Position numbers and translations under genes: made by a program | NCBI RefSeq assembly: GCF_024496245.1 | Contig: NZ_CP101740.1 | Span: forward strand, 1,859,501-1,923,500 | Length of the DNA stretch: 64,000 nt | Origin: Sphingomonas qomolangmaensis | Lineage (GTDB): Bacteria > Pseudomonadota > Alphaproteobacteria > Sphingomonadales > Sphingomonadaceae | Reading direction: 5' to 3' | Shown here: in pieces, positions 1 to 8,171 of the stretch | How the letters are laid out: each line of letters opens with the position of its first letter | How positions within the stretch are numbered: the stretch's first letter is position 1 | The notes under the pieces: model-generated | The model's database searches: none | What the model saw: only the letters and a program-made list of their open reading frames with translations | What the model was told of the DNA's origin: nothing

Positions 1-1499
1 TACATCGAAATGCCCAGCAGGATCGGCACGACGCCGATCGCGATGAAGCTCGGCGGGGTGAACGCCAGCAGCCCGAACAGGTTGAGCGGGGTCAGCGGAT
101 CGGGTGCCGACAAATCCTTGATCCACGCCACGAACGGCTGATGCCGCATTTCGATCGTCAGGATCAGCACCTTGTACAGCGCGAACATGATCGGGATCTG
201 CAACAGCATCGGCAGGCAGCCCGCCAGCGGGTTCACCTTCTCGGTCTTGTACAGCGCCATCATCTCCTGCTGGAGCTTGGGCTTGTCCTCCTTGTGCTTC
301 TCCTGCAGCGCCTTCAGCTTGGGCTGGATCGCACGCATGCTCGCCATCGACGCGAATTGCTTCTGCGCGATCGGGAACAGCAGCAACCGGATCGTCAACG
401 TCAGCAGGATGATCGCGACGCCGAAATTGCCGACCAGCCGGAACAGCCAGTCGAGATAATAGAAGATCGGCTTTTCGATGATCCGGAACCAGCCCCAATC
501 GATCGCCTTGTCGAACTGGACGATCCCCAGTTGCCCTTCGTAACGATCGATCAACCGCACTTCCTTGGCGCCCGCAAAGAAGCGCGCGGTCTGGGTCGCG
601 GTGGTGCCGGGGGCGATCGTGACCGCATCGCGCTGCGCATAATCGGCCTGGAACTGGCCATTGGCGCCCGAACGCAGCTGCAGTTCGACCGGCGTCTGCT
701 GGTCGGGCACCAGCGCGGTCAGCCAATATTGGTCGGTAAAGCCCGCCCAGCCGCCGGTGGTGGGGTAGCGCGTCGCCTCCTCGGCCACCTCGTCATAGTC
801 GCGATACACCGCGCTGCCGTCGCGCACCGCGATCGGGCCGACATGCGCGACCCATTGGTCGACATCGGTCGAGGCGCCGCGCCGGCTGAGATACCCATAA
901 GGGGTCACCGCGATCGGCGCCTGGCCGCCATTGGCGACGGTCTGGCGCGCGGTGAACATGTAATCCTCGTCGATCGACAGCTCGATCCGGAAGCGCTGGC
1001 CCTGCCCGTTATCGGCGTCGAGCGTGATCGGGCGGCCCGGCGACAGCACGTCGCCGGTGGCGCGCCAGACGGTATCGGCATCGGGCGCGGCAACGCTGCT
1101 CGATCGCCAGCCGAAGCCCGCGAAATAGGCGTTGGCGCTGCCCGCCGGCGACAGCAGCCGGATCGGCGGCGAGTTCTTGGCGATCGTCTCATCATATTGC
1201 TTGAGCACCAGATCATCGATCCGCGCGCCCTTCAGGTTGATCGAGCCCGACAGCGTCGGCGTGTCGATCCGCACCCGCGGCGATTCGGCGATCACTTCGC
1301 TGCGATTGCGCACCGCGGCGCCGGTATCGGCGGCGGGGTCGGCCTGCGGCTTGGGCAGGACGGTGGTCTTGCCGCCTTCGATCTTGGTCACCGGCGGATT
1401 GGCGGTCGGAAAGAAATATCCCGACACCAGCGGAAACCCGAACAGGATGAACGCCGCGAGCACCGCGAAGATCACGAAATTCTTCTGCTCTTCCTTCAC
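1..1499 (-). CDS. yidC: Membrane protein insertase YidC (3' end outside window)
   Basis: YidC inserts and folds inner-membrane proteins, alone or with SecYEG. About 499 residues are visible and the C-terminus runs off the window start. The N-terminus starts at GTG 1499 after a GGGGAAG ribosome site and begins KEEQKNFVIFAVLAAF, a first membrane helix. A large periplasmic region follows, and the conserved insertase helices lie near the window edge. It is the last visible gene of the rpmH-rnpA-yidD-yidC cluster, 21 bp after yidD. Gram-negative YidC is usually about 550-600 aa, so roughly the last 80 residues are missing only because of the window. Identity rests on protein features and the classic gene order. 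Confidence 0.95.
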   Translation of the reverse strand, partial: MKEEQKNFVIFAVLAAFILFGFPLVSGYFFPTANPPVTKIEGGKTTVLPKPQADPAADTGAAVRNRSEVIAESPRVRIDTPTLSGSINLKGARIDDLVLKQYDETIAKNSPPIRLLSPAGSANAYFAGFGWRSSSVAAPDADTVWRATGDVLSPGRPITLDADNGQGQRFRIELSIDEDYMFTARQTVANGGQAPIAVTPYGYLSRRGASTDVDQWVAHVGPIAVRDGSAVYRDYDEVAEEATRYPTTGGWAGFTDQYWLTALVPDQQTPVELQLRSGANGQFQADYAQRDAVTIAPGTTATQTARFFAGAKEVRLIDRYEGQLGIVQFDKAIDWGWFRIIEKPIFYYLDWLFRLVGNFGVAIILLTLTIRLLLFPIAQKQFASMASMRAIQPKLKALQEKHKEDKPKLQQEMMALYKTEKVNPLAGCLPMLLQIPIMFALYKVLILTIEMRHQPFVAWIKDLSAPDPLTPLNLFGLLAFTPPSFIAIGVVPILLGISM

Positions 1500-1520
1500 G
1501 AAACTTCCCCGTTCGGAGCG

Positions 1521-1733
1521 TCAGGGAACCGGATCATATCCGTGCCCGCCCCATGGATGACAGCGCGCGATGCGCCGTGCGGCCAACCAGCCGCCTTTGA
1601 TTGCGCCATAGCGGCCAAGCGCCTCGATTGCATAGGCCGAACAGCTGGGCGCGTAGCGACACGTCGGCGGCAGGATACGCGAAGGCCCGATCTGCCACCC
1701 ACGCGCGATCAGGATGAGGACGCGCGCGATCAC
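1521..1733 (-). CDS. yidD: Membrane protein insertion efficiency factor YidD
   Basis: YidD is a short protein thought to help YidC-dependent membrane insertion. The 70-aa product has the family hallmarks: an N-terminal hydrophobic/amphipathic stretch (residues 1-13), then PTCRYAPSCSAYAIEALGRY with its paired cysteines, a GGW motif, and the closing CHPWGGHGYDPVP. The start is GTG 1733. It lies between rnpA and yidC on the same strand, the standard order. The 145-bp gap to rnpA is unusually long and holds a large inverted repeat. Confidence 0.95.
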   Translation of the reverse strand: MIARVLILIARGWQIGPSRILPPTCRYAPSCSAYAIEALGRYGAIKGGWLAARRIARCHPWGGHGYDPVP

Positions 1734-1782
1734 GCTACGCGCGCCGTCGCCGCCAGACGATCGTCACCCGAGCGAAACCAAT

Positions 1783-1865
1783 CGTCACCCCAGCGAAAGC
1801 TGGGGTCTCTCGCGATCGAAACGACGCGCTTGGGGCAAGAGACCCCAGCTTTCGCTGGGGTGACG
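1783..1865. repeat. Perfect 28-bp inverted repeat between rnpA and yidD
   Basis: The arms 1783-1810 and 1838-1865 are exact reverse complements around a 27-bp loop. Each arm itself holds a small hairpin, CCCCAGC-GAAA-GCTGGGG. A degraded partial copy (CGTCACCCGAGCGAAACC) sits just left at 1762-1779. The outer motif CGTCACCCC recurs in the element at 62200-62296. This looks like a dispersed REP-like element inserted in the rnpA-yidD spacer. As RNA it would form a long hairpin inside the polycistronic message. Confidence 0.85.
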
Positions 1866-1878
1866 GGTATAGCGAGCC

Positions 1879-2196
1879 TCACCGCCGCACCTTGGCGCAA
1901 GCCTTGGCCAACTCACGCACCAGATCGGCATAGGGCCGCTCGATCCCCGAATGCCGCCCGATCAACACATGATCGGCGCCCGCCACCCCATGCTCGGGCA
2001 GCACGTCGCGCGCAAGCATACGAAAACGCCGTTTCATCCGGTTGCGGATGACGGCGTTTCCTACCTTCTTCGATACGGTAATACCGATCCGTTTCGCCGG
2101 ATCGGCATCGCCACGCGCGCGCACCAGCAGCACGAAGCCCGGCATCGGCGCGCGTTTCCCCTGATTCGCCGCGAGATACTCGCGGCGCAGGGTCAT
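1879..2196 (-). CDS. rnpA: Ribonuclease P protein component
   Basis: RnpA is the protein cofactor of RNase P, which matures the 5' ends of tRNAs. The 105-aa product starts MTLRREYLAANQGKR at ATG 2196 and contains the RNA-binding signature around residues 50-65 (KKVGNAVIRNRMKRRFR). The longer reading frame back to 2343 overlaps rpmH and is rejected as a start. The gene lies 5 bp after rpmH, so the two are clearly co-transcribed. Confidence 0.95.
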   Translation of the reverse strand: MTLRREYLAANQGKRAPMPGFVLLVRARGDADPAKRIGITVSKKVGNAVIRNRMKRRFRMLARDVLPEHGVAGADHVLIGRHSGIERPYADLVRELAKACAKVRR

Positions 2197-2201
2197 GCGT
2201 G

Positions 2202-2336
2202 TCAGGCCGTCAGCTTCTTGCGGCCGCGCGCCCGGCGCGAGCGGACGATCTTGCGGCCCGCTGCCGTTGCCATCCGTGCAAAGAAGCCGTGCCGGCGCGT
2301 CCGCACCAGGTTGCTCGGCTGAAAGGTCCGCTTCAT
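2202..2336 (-). CDS. rpmH: 50S ribosomal protein L34
   Basis: This is a 44-aa basic ribosomal protein that reads [19 protein letters not shown] and ends RGRKKLTA, the diagnostic L34 pattern. ATG is at 2334-2336 and TGA at 2202-2204. It is the first gene of the rpmH-rnpA-yidD-yidC cluster. Confidence 0.97.
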   Translation of the reverse strand: MKRTFQPSNLVRTRRHGFFARMATAAGRKIVRSRRARGRKKLTA

Positions 2337-2432
2337 CGGTCATTCCCTTGGCATCTGTAAGCTAGACCGCGTACCGATATGGCCGCGTCTAAAACGTAAA
2401 ATGGCCGCCACGCGGACGGCCTTGTGAGGCGC

Positions 2433-2461
2433 GCCATACGCCGGTGACGGTTTCAAGTCAA
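2433..2461 (-). promoter_or_regulatory. Candidate sigma70 promoter for rpmH operon
   Basis: On the minus strand TTGACT (2461-2456) is followed after 17 bp by TATGGC (2438-2433). This leaves a leader of about 90 nt before rpmH. The match is moderate and no transcript start is known. Confidence 0.45.
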
Positions 2462-2538
2462 CGTCGGCCATGTGCGCAGCGCCCGGTTCCATCGCTTCCG
2501 AAACCCGCTATGCCTTATGGTTAAGGGGGATGGCACGC

Positions 2539-4047
2539 ATGGTCGCGATCGTATCGACGGTGGCCTATCTGGGGCTCGAAGCGCGCGCTGTCGAGGTGCA
2601 GTGCAACCTCGTCGCCGGACTCCCCGCCTTCATCGTCGTCGGCCTCGCCGACAAGGCGGTGGGCGAAAGCCGCGAGCGCGTGCGCGGCGCGATCGCCGCG
2701 ATCGGGCTGGCGCTGCCGCCCAAGCGAATCACCGTGAACCTCTCGCCCGCCGATCTGCCCAAGGAAGGATCGCATTACGACCTGCCCGTCGCGCTCGCGC
2801 TGCTCGGCGCGATGGGGGTGATCGATGCCGAGACGCTCGCCGATTATGTCGTCGTCGGCGAGCTCGGCCTTGACGGGCGTATCGCCCCCTCCCCCGGCGT
2901 CATGCTCGCGGCGCTGCACGCCTCCGAAACCGGCAAGGGGCTGGTGTGCCCCGCCGCCCAAGGGTCCGAAGCCGCCTGGGCCGGATCGATCGAGGTGGTC
3001 GCCGCCACCGACCTGATCGGCCTGCTCAATCACTTCAAGGGCAACCAGTTGCTCCCCGCCCCGCGCCCCGGCGAGATCGACGATCCGGTCATCGGCCCCG
3101 ACCTCGCGCAGGTAAAGGGCCAGGAAACCGCCAAGCGCGCGCTCGAGATTACTGCCGCGGGTGGCCACAACCTGCTGATGATCGGCCCGCCCGGCGCGGG
3201 CAAGTCGCTGATGGCGGCGTGCCTGCCCGGCATCCTACCGCCGCTCGACGCCGCCGAAGCGCTCGAAGTCTCGATGGTCCAATCGGTCGCGGGCACGCTC
3301 ACCAACGGCAAGCTCACCCGCAACCGCCCCTTCCGCAGCCCGCACCATTCGGCGTCGATGGCGGCGCTCACCGGCGGCGGCTTGAAGGTGAAGCCCGGCG
3401 AGGTCAGCCTCGCGCATTTGGGCATCCTGTTCCTCGACGAACTCCCCGAATTCCAACGCGCGGTGCTCGATTCGCTGCGCCAGCCGTTAGAGACCGGCAC
3501 CGTCAGCGTGGCGCGCGCCAACGCCCATGTCACCTTCCCCGCGCGCGTCCAGCTCGTCGCGGCAATGAACCCCTGCCGCTGCGGCCATCTCGGCGACCCG
3601 GCGCTCGCCTGCGCGCGCGCGCCCAAATGCGCCGCCGATTACCAGGCCAAGGTATCGGGCCCGCTGCTCGACCGGATCGATTTGCACGTCGAAGTCTCCG
3701 CGGTCACCGCCGCCGACCTGATCCTGCCGCCCCCCGCCGAAGGATCGGCGCAAGTCGCCGCCCGCGTCGTCGCCGCCCGTGCGGTACAGGCGGCGCGCTA
3801 CGCCGGCACCCCGACGCGCACCAATGCCGAAGTCGAGGGCCGCGCACTCGAAGCCGTCGCTACCCCCGACGAAGCCGGCCGCAAGCTGCTCGCCCAAGCC
3901 GCCGAATCGATGCGGATGTCGGCCCGCGGCTACACTCGCGTCCTGCGCGTCGCGCGCACCATCGCCGATCTGGCAGGGGTCGAGACGGTGGGCCGCCTGC
4001 ACATCGCCGAGGCGCTGAGCTATCGACGGCGGGGGCCGCTGAACTGA
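2539..4047 (+). CDS. comM: YifB/ComM family Mg-chelatase-like AAA ATPase
   Basis: ComM-type proteins are hexameric helicases that promote branch migration during natural transformation and recombination. The 502-aa product has an N-terminal Lon-like domain (residues 1-170), a Walker A GPPGAGKS (about 216-223), a Walker B in ILFLDELPEF (about 296), a cysteine motif CRCGHLGDP (about 343), and the C-terminal Mg-chelatase domain ending RRRGPLN. ATG 2539 is preferred because AAGGGGG lies 9 bp upstream; ATG 2530 would overlap that site. It is divergent from rpmH. Family identity is firm, but a competence role here is inferred. Confidence 0.93.
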   Translation: MVAIVSTVAYLGLEARAVEVQCNLVAGLPAFIVVGLADKAVGESRERVRGAIAAIGLALPPKRITVNLSPADLPKEGSHYDLPVALALLGAMGVIDAETLADYVVVGELGLDGRIAPSPGVMLAALHASETGKGLVCPAAQGSEAAWAGSIEVVAATDLIGLLNHFKGNQLLPAPRPGEIDDPVIGPDLAQVKGQETAKRALEITAAGGHNLLMIGPPGAGKSLMAACLPGILPPLDAAEALEVSMVQSVAGTLTNGKLTRNRPFRSPHHSASMAALTGGGLKVKPGEVSLAHLGILFLDELPEFQRAVLDSLRQPLETGTVSVARANAHVTFPARVQLVAAMNPCRCGHLGDPALACARAPKCAADYQAKVSGPLLDRIDLHVEVSAVTAADLILPPPAEGSAQVAARVVAARAVQAARYAGTPTRTNAEVEGRALEAVATPDEAGRKLLAQAAESMRMSARGYTRVLRVARTIADLAGVETVGRLHIAEALSYRRRGPLN

Positions 4048-4080
4048 GGGGGAAGAATCGGATGGCGGGTATCGCCGATT

Positions 4081-4100
4081 GCAGACGTTGGCACGTCTGC
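4081..4100. repeat. 8-bp hairpin after comM
   Basis: GCAGACGT and ACGTCTGC flank a TGGC tetraloop. It lies 33 bp after the comM stop with no T-run. It could be a transcript-end structure or simply a local palindrome. Confidence 0.4.
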
Positions 4101-4138
4101 TACGTTGCCGAGACCTACCCTGCGGCGGGAGACGACCG

Positions 4139-4504
4139 ATGCGGCTTCTATTAGCAATGGCTATGCTGTGGGCGACACCAGCTGCATCACCCGCGCAAGA
4201 GGCACCCGGATTGGCAGGGAGCTGGACGGTCGATTTGGCGACTGATCCGGCGAAGCCGTACACCAAGCCAATGGTTCTGACACTTGGCGCCGATGGCAGC
4301 GTGAGCGGCAACTTCTACGATAGCGTAATCCAAGGCGGGCGATGGAAGACTGATCGTGGAAGGACGTGTGTTAGCTTTCGGACGACCGACGGAGCCGGAC
4401 CTTACCATACGAGCGCCTGTCTGCGCGGCGAGAACGTCGAAGGCCAGACATGGGCGGAGCATCGTTCTTTCCTCTTCAACTGGGTGGCCGTCCGCGATCG
4501 TTGA
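4139..4504 (+). CDS. Small secreted protein of unknown function
   Basis: The product is 121 aa. Residues 1-20 form a signal peptide (MRLLLAMAMLWATPAASPAQ) with a likely cut after AQ. The mature part contains LAGSWTVDL, then a beta-rich segment with GSVSGNFYDS and GRWKTDRGRTCVSFRT, a pattern like small lipocalin-type periplasmic proteins. ATG 4139 is chosen because GCGGGAGA lies just upstream and it begins the signal peptide. It is a lone gene after comM. Confidence 0.7.
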   Translation: MRLLLAMAMLWATPAASPAQEAPGLAGSWTVDLATDPAKPYTKPMVLTLGADGSVSGNFYDSVIQGGRWKTDRGRTCVSFRTTDGAGPYHTSACLRGENVEGQTWAEHRSFLFNWVAVRDR

Positions 4505-4797
4505 AGCGCTCGCATTCCCCTCACGTCGGCTGGCCATCAAGAGCGGACGGCCAAACCAAACCCCGCTGTCCTACAAGCCCCCGCTTTGATACGCATGCCG
4601 CATGATCACGTACCTCTCTTCTCCCTCCGCATCGCGTATCGTTTGGTGGGACAGGCGTATCCGAGGGGTACGTAGCGTAGCTGTTGTAGCCTTCCGAGCC
4701 TTCGGCCAGCGCGACTAGCCCCCACCCTTCCCCAAACCACCCCGCCCCGCCACGGCATCTTGCCCCCGCCCGCCGCATCGGTTAGCGACGGCGCGCT
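4505..4797. other. 293-bp gap before tRNA-Leu, no gene seen
   Basis: I find no convincing coding frame, strong promoter or terminator here. The last 80 bp are C-rich. The tRNA promoter presumably lies here but no clear -35/-10 pair stands out. Confidence 0.6.
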
Positions 4798-4881
4798 GCC
4801 CCTGTGGTGAAATGGTAGACGCGCTCGACTCAAAATCGAGTGCCGCAAGGCGTGCTGGTTCGAGTCCGGCCAGGGGCACCA
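4798..4881 (+). tRNA. tRNA-Leu (anticodon CAA)
   Basis: The acceptor arm GCCCCTG/CAGGGGC pairs fully. The anticodon stem CTCGA/TCGAG encloses the loop CTCAAAA, giving anticodon CAA for UUG codons. A long class II variable arm (TGCCGCAAGGCGT) and a normal TTCGAGTC T-loop are present, and the 3' CCA is encoded (4879-4881). It sits about 110 bp upstream of the Mrp operon. Confidence 0.97.
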
Positions 4882-4992
4882 TCTTTCGAGCACCGCCGCA
4901 CGAGCGGCATAATCGCGGCGCGAGGTCGATTGACGGTACCCATCGCGGCTTGCGGTCGGTAACGCGTTCAGGCTGCCGAAAGAATTCGCCTG

Positions 4993-7815
4993 ATGCTCCT
5001 GCTTGCCCTGACTGCATTGCCGTTCGTTGCCGCGATCCTGCTCGCGCTCCTCGCCCGCGCCAGCCGCGGCGTGCACATGGGCGTAGCGATCGGGGCGAGC
5101 GCGGTCGGGTTCGTGCTGCTGCTGTCGGCGGCGCCCGCGGTGCTGGCGGGGGAGCCGCTCACCGCGCGGATCGGCTGGATCCCGGCGCTCGGACTCGATC
5201 TCAGCCTGTGGCTCGATCCGCTGGGGTTGCTCTTCGCCGGACTGATCCTCGGCATCGGGCTGCTCGTCGCGATCTATGCCCAGGGCTATCTCGCCCGGGA
5301 CGAGCCGACGGGGCGCTTCCTGGCGTTCCTGATGCTCTTCCAGGGCGCGATGGTGGGGATCGCGCTGTCGAACAATATGCTGCTGATGCTGGTGTTCTGG
5401 GAGCTGACCAGCCTGTCGTCTTTCCTGCTGATCGGCTTCTGGCGCGACCGCGCCGATGCGCGGCAGGGCGCGCGGATGGCGCTTACGGCGACCGGCGGTG
5501 GCGGGCTCGCGCTGATCGCCGGGCTGCTGCTGCTGGGGCAGGCTGCGGGTTCGTACGAGCTCGCGACGATCCTGGCGCGTGCCGATGCGGTACAGGCCTC
5601 GCCGCTCTACCCCGCGATCCTGGTCCTGGTGCTGCTCGGCGCCTTCACCAAATCGGCGCAATTCCCGTTCCATTTCTGGCTGCCGCACGCGATGGCCGCG
5701 CCGACGCCGGTCAGCGCCTACCTCCATTCGGCGACGATGGTGAAGGCGGGGGTGTTCCTGCTTGCGCGGCTTTGGCCGGTGCTGGCGGGGACCGACTGGT
5801 GGTTCTACCTGGTCGCCACGACCGGGCTGGCGACGATGTTGTTCGGCGCTGGCGTCGCGCTGTTCCGCAACGATCTCAAGGCGATCCTTGCCTATTCGAC
5901 GATCAGCCAATTGGGGCTGATGGTGATGCTGCTCGGCTTCGGAACGCCCGCAGCAGCCGCGGCGGCGGTGTTCCACATCCTCAACCACGCCGCGTTCAAG
6001 GCGGCGTTGTTCATGAACGCCGGCATCGTCGATCACGAGACCGGCACGCGCGACATCACCCGGCTGGGCGGGCTCGCCGCGCTGATGCCGCTCACCGCGA
6101 CATTAGGCACGCTTGCCGCCGCCGCGATGGCAGGCATCCCCCCGCTCGGCGGGTTCATCTCGAAGGAGATGATGCTCGAGGAAAGCGTGCATACCGCTTT
6201 CGCCGGCCGATCGGTGCTGGTGCCGCTGCTCGCGACGATCGCGGCGACCTTGTCGGTCGCCTATTCGCTTCGCTATGCGCACGGCCTGTTCTTCGGCGCG
6301 CGCCGCACCGGCGAGGTCGCGGCGCCGCATGATCCGGGCGCGGCGATGATCGGTCCGTCGGTGGCGCTGGTGCTGCTCGCGATCGCCTTCGGGCTGTTGC
6401 CGATGACGATCGCCGGGCCGCTGGTGATCGCCGCAACCGGCGCAGTGATCGGCGCCGCCCCGCCCGCGCTCGATCTCGCGCTGTGGCACGGCGTCAACAC
6501 CGCGCTTGCGCTGAGTATCGCCGCGGTCGTGATCGGCGCGCTGCTGCTGTGGCGGCGCGAACCGGTCGCGGCATGGGCATCACGCAGCCGCGCCCCCGAT
6601 GCCAAAGCGATGTTCGACGCCGCGATCGAGGCGGTGGTCGACACCACCCGCAGCGCCTCGCTCGCGATCCATGCCGCCTCGCTGCAGCGTTATCTGTTCG
6701 CGCTGTTCGCCGTCGCGGTCGGCTTCGGGATCGACGCGCTGCTCACCCCCGGCGGCATCGGCGCGGGCAGCCGCGCAACCCAGCCCGCCTCGGTGATCGC
6801 GATCGTCGCCTGGTTCGCGCTGGTCGCCGCCACCGTCGCGGTTGTCGTCGCGCAGCGCCAGCGCTACCTCGCGCTCGTCTTCATCAGCGTCATCGGCCTC
6901 GTCATGGCGCTGGCGTTCGTCCGGCTCTCGGCGCCCGACCTCGCGCTCACCCAGATTTCGGTCGAGGTGGTGACGATCCTGCTGCTGCTGCTCGCGCTCC
7001 ATCTGATGCCCAAGATACCGCCGCGGCTGTCGAGCGGCGTGCGGCGGGCGCGCGATGCCGCGCTCGGGATCGTTGCCGGCGCGGGCGCTGGCTGGGCGGC
7101 CTGGGCGCTGATGACCCGCGACATCCGCGATTCGGTATCGTCCTTCCATTGGGCGAACAGCTATTCGGGCGGCGGCGGCACCAATGTCGTCAACGTCACG
7201 CTCGTCGATTTCCGCGCGTTCGACACGCTGGGCGAGATCATCGTGCTCGGGATCGCGGGCCTGGCGATCTACGCGCTGCTCGAACCCGCCGCGCGCGGCG
7301 TCGCCGGGCGGCGGCTGCGGTCGTGGCGGCAGGACATGCAATATTCGCCCGAGCGGCATCCGATGATGTTCGTGATGGCGACGCGGCTGCTGCTACCGCT
7401 GGCGATGCTCGTGGGCATCTACATCTTCCTGCGCGGGCACAACCAGCCCGGCGGCGGGTTCATCGCCGCATTGGTCGTCTCGATCGCGATCCTGCTGCAA
7501 TATCTGGCGTCGGGCTTCGACTGGACCGACGACCGGCGCAAGATCGGCGAGCATCCGCTGATCGCGTTCGGCGTGCTGATCGCTATTGCCACCGGGCTCG
7601 GCTCGCTGGTGTTCGGCGCACCGTTCCTCACCAGCAGCTTCGGCTATTTCACGCTGCCGCTGATCGGCGAGTTCGAGCTCGCCACCGCGTCGCTGTTCGA
7701 CCTAGGCGTGCTCGCGGTCGTGGTCGGCGCGGTGATGATGGCGCTGGCGCAGCTCAGCCATGTCGCGCAGCGCGCCGCGCGCCACGAAGACATGGCCGGA
7801 GACGAGGCGGCATGA
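4993..7815 (+). CDS. mrpA: Mrp Na+(K+)/H+ antiporter subunit A with fused subunit B domain
   Basis: MrpA is the large, Complex-I NuoL-like subunit of the multi-subunit cation/proton antiporter, acting in the inner membrane. The 940-aa product has many transmembrane helices. It includes the proton-channel signature around KSAQFPFHFWLPHAMAAPTP (about residues 218-237) and the helix with HSATMVKAGVFLLARL. The C-terminal part (about 795-930) matches MrpB, with RGHNQPGGGFIAALV. This AB fusion is the rule for group 2 Mrp operons. Its stop overlaps the mrpC start as ATGA. A likely role is sodium/potassium tolerance and pH homeostasis. Confidence 0.95.
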   Translation: MLLLALTALPFVAAILLALLARASRGVHMGVAIGASAVGFVLLLSAAPAVLAGEPLTARIGWIPALGLDLSLWLDPLGLLFAGLILGIGLLVAIYAQGYLARDEPTGRFLAFLMLFQGAMVGIALSNNMLLMLVFWELTSLSSFLLIGFWRDRADARQGARMALTATGGGGLALIAGLLLLGQAAGSYELATILARADAVQASPLYPAILVLVLLGAFTKSAQFPFHFWLPHAMAAPTPVSAYLHSATMVKAGVFLLARLWPVLAGTDWWFYLVATTGLATMLFGAGVALFRNDLKAILAYSTISQLGLMVMLLGFGTPAAAAAAVFHILNHAAFKAALFMNAGIVDHETGTRDITRLGGLAALMPLTATLGTLAAAAMAGIPPLGGFISKEMMLEESVHTAFAGRSVLVPLLATIAATLSVAYSLRYAHGLFFGARRTGEVAAPHDPGAAMIGPSVALVLLAIAFGLLPMTIAGPLVIAATGAVIGAAPPALDLALWHGVNTALALSIAAVVIGALLLWRREPVAAWASRSRAPDAKAMFDAAIEAVVDTTRSASLAIHAASLQRYLFALFAVAVGFGIDALLTPGGIGAGSRATQPASVIAIVAWFALVAATVAVVVAQRQRYLALVFISVIGLVMALAFVRLSAPDLALTQISVEVVTILLLLLALHLMPKIPPRLSSGVRRARDAALGIVAGAGAGWAAWALMTRDIRDSVSSFHWANSYSGGGGTNVVNVTLVDFRAFDTLGEIIVLGIAGLAIYALLEPAARGVAGRRLRSWRQDMQYSPERHPMMFVMATRLLLPLAMLVGIYIFLRGHNQPGGGFIAALVVSIAILLQYLASGFDWTDDRRKIGEHPLIAFGVLIAIATGLGSLVFGAPFLTSSFGYFTLPLIGEFELATASLFDLGVLAVVVGAVMMALAQLSHVAQRAARHEDMAGDEAA

Positions 7816-8171
7816 TGAGCCTCGAATTCCTGGTCGCCAGCGCGATCGCGGTGCTGGTCGCGGGCGGCATCTACCTGGCGCTGCGCGGCCGCACCTTTCA
7901 GGTCGTGCTCGGGCTGACCTTGCTGTCCTACGCGGTGAACCTGTTCCTGTTCGCGGTCGGGCGGTTGGTGGTCGATCGCCCGCCGCTCTACGCCAAGGGG
8001 GTCACCGAGCATGCCGATTCGCTGCCGCAGGCATTGGTGCTGACCGCGATCGTCATCACCTTCGGGATGACCGCGCTGGTCGTCATCCTGTCGCTGCGCA
8101 GCTTCCTCGAAAGCGGATCGGACCAGGTCGACGGCGTCGCCGATCGCCCGGCCGACGAGATGCGCCCATGA
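7812..8171 (+). CDS. mrpC: Mrp antiporter subunit C
   Basis: This 119-aa NuoK-like subunit has three membrane helices. Features are an N-terminal MMSLEFLVASAIAVLVAGG helix, then VVLGLTLLSYAVNLFLF and DSLPQALVLTAIVITFGMTA, where the conserved Pro-Gln-Ala-Leu-Val-Leu-Thr motif is diagnostic of MrpC/MnhC. It overlaps mrpA and mrpD by 4 bp each, indicating translational coupling. Confidence 0.95.
   Translation: MMSLEFLVASAIAVLVAGGIYLALRGRTFQVVLGLTLLSYAVNLFLFAVGRLVVDRPPLYAKGVTEHADSLPQALVLTAIVITFGMTALVVILSLRSFLESGSDQVDGVADRPADEMRP

Noticed and set aside
141..2051. 636-aa plus-strand frame opposite yidC and yidD
   Set aside because: Shadow frame with His/Arg/Gln-rich nonsense composition; yidC, yidD and rnpA are real.
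4606..6036. 476-aa minus-strand frame opposite tRNA-Leu and mrpA
   Set aside because: It crosses a tRNA gene and has a low-complexity Gln/Arg/Asp composition.
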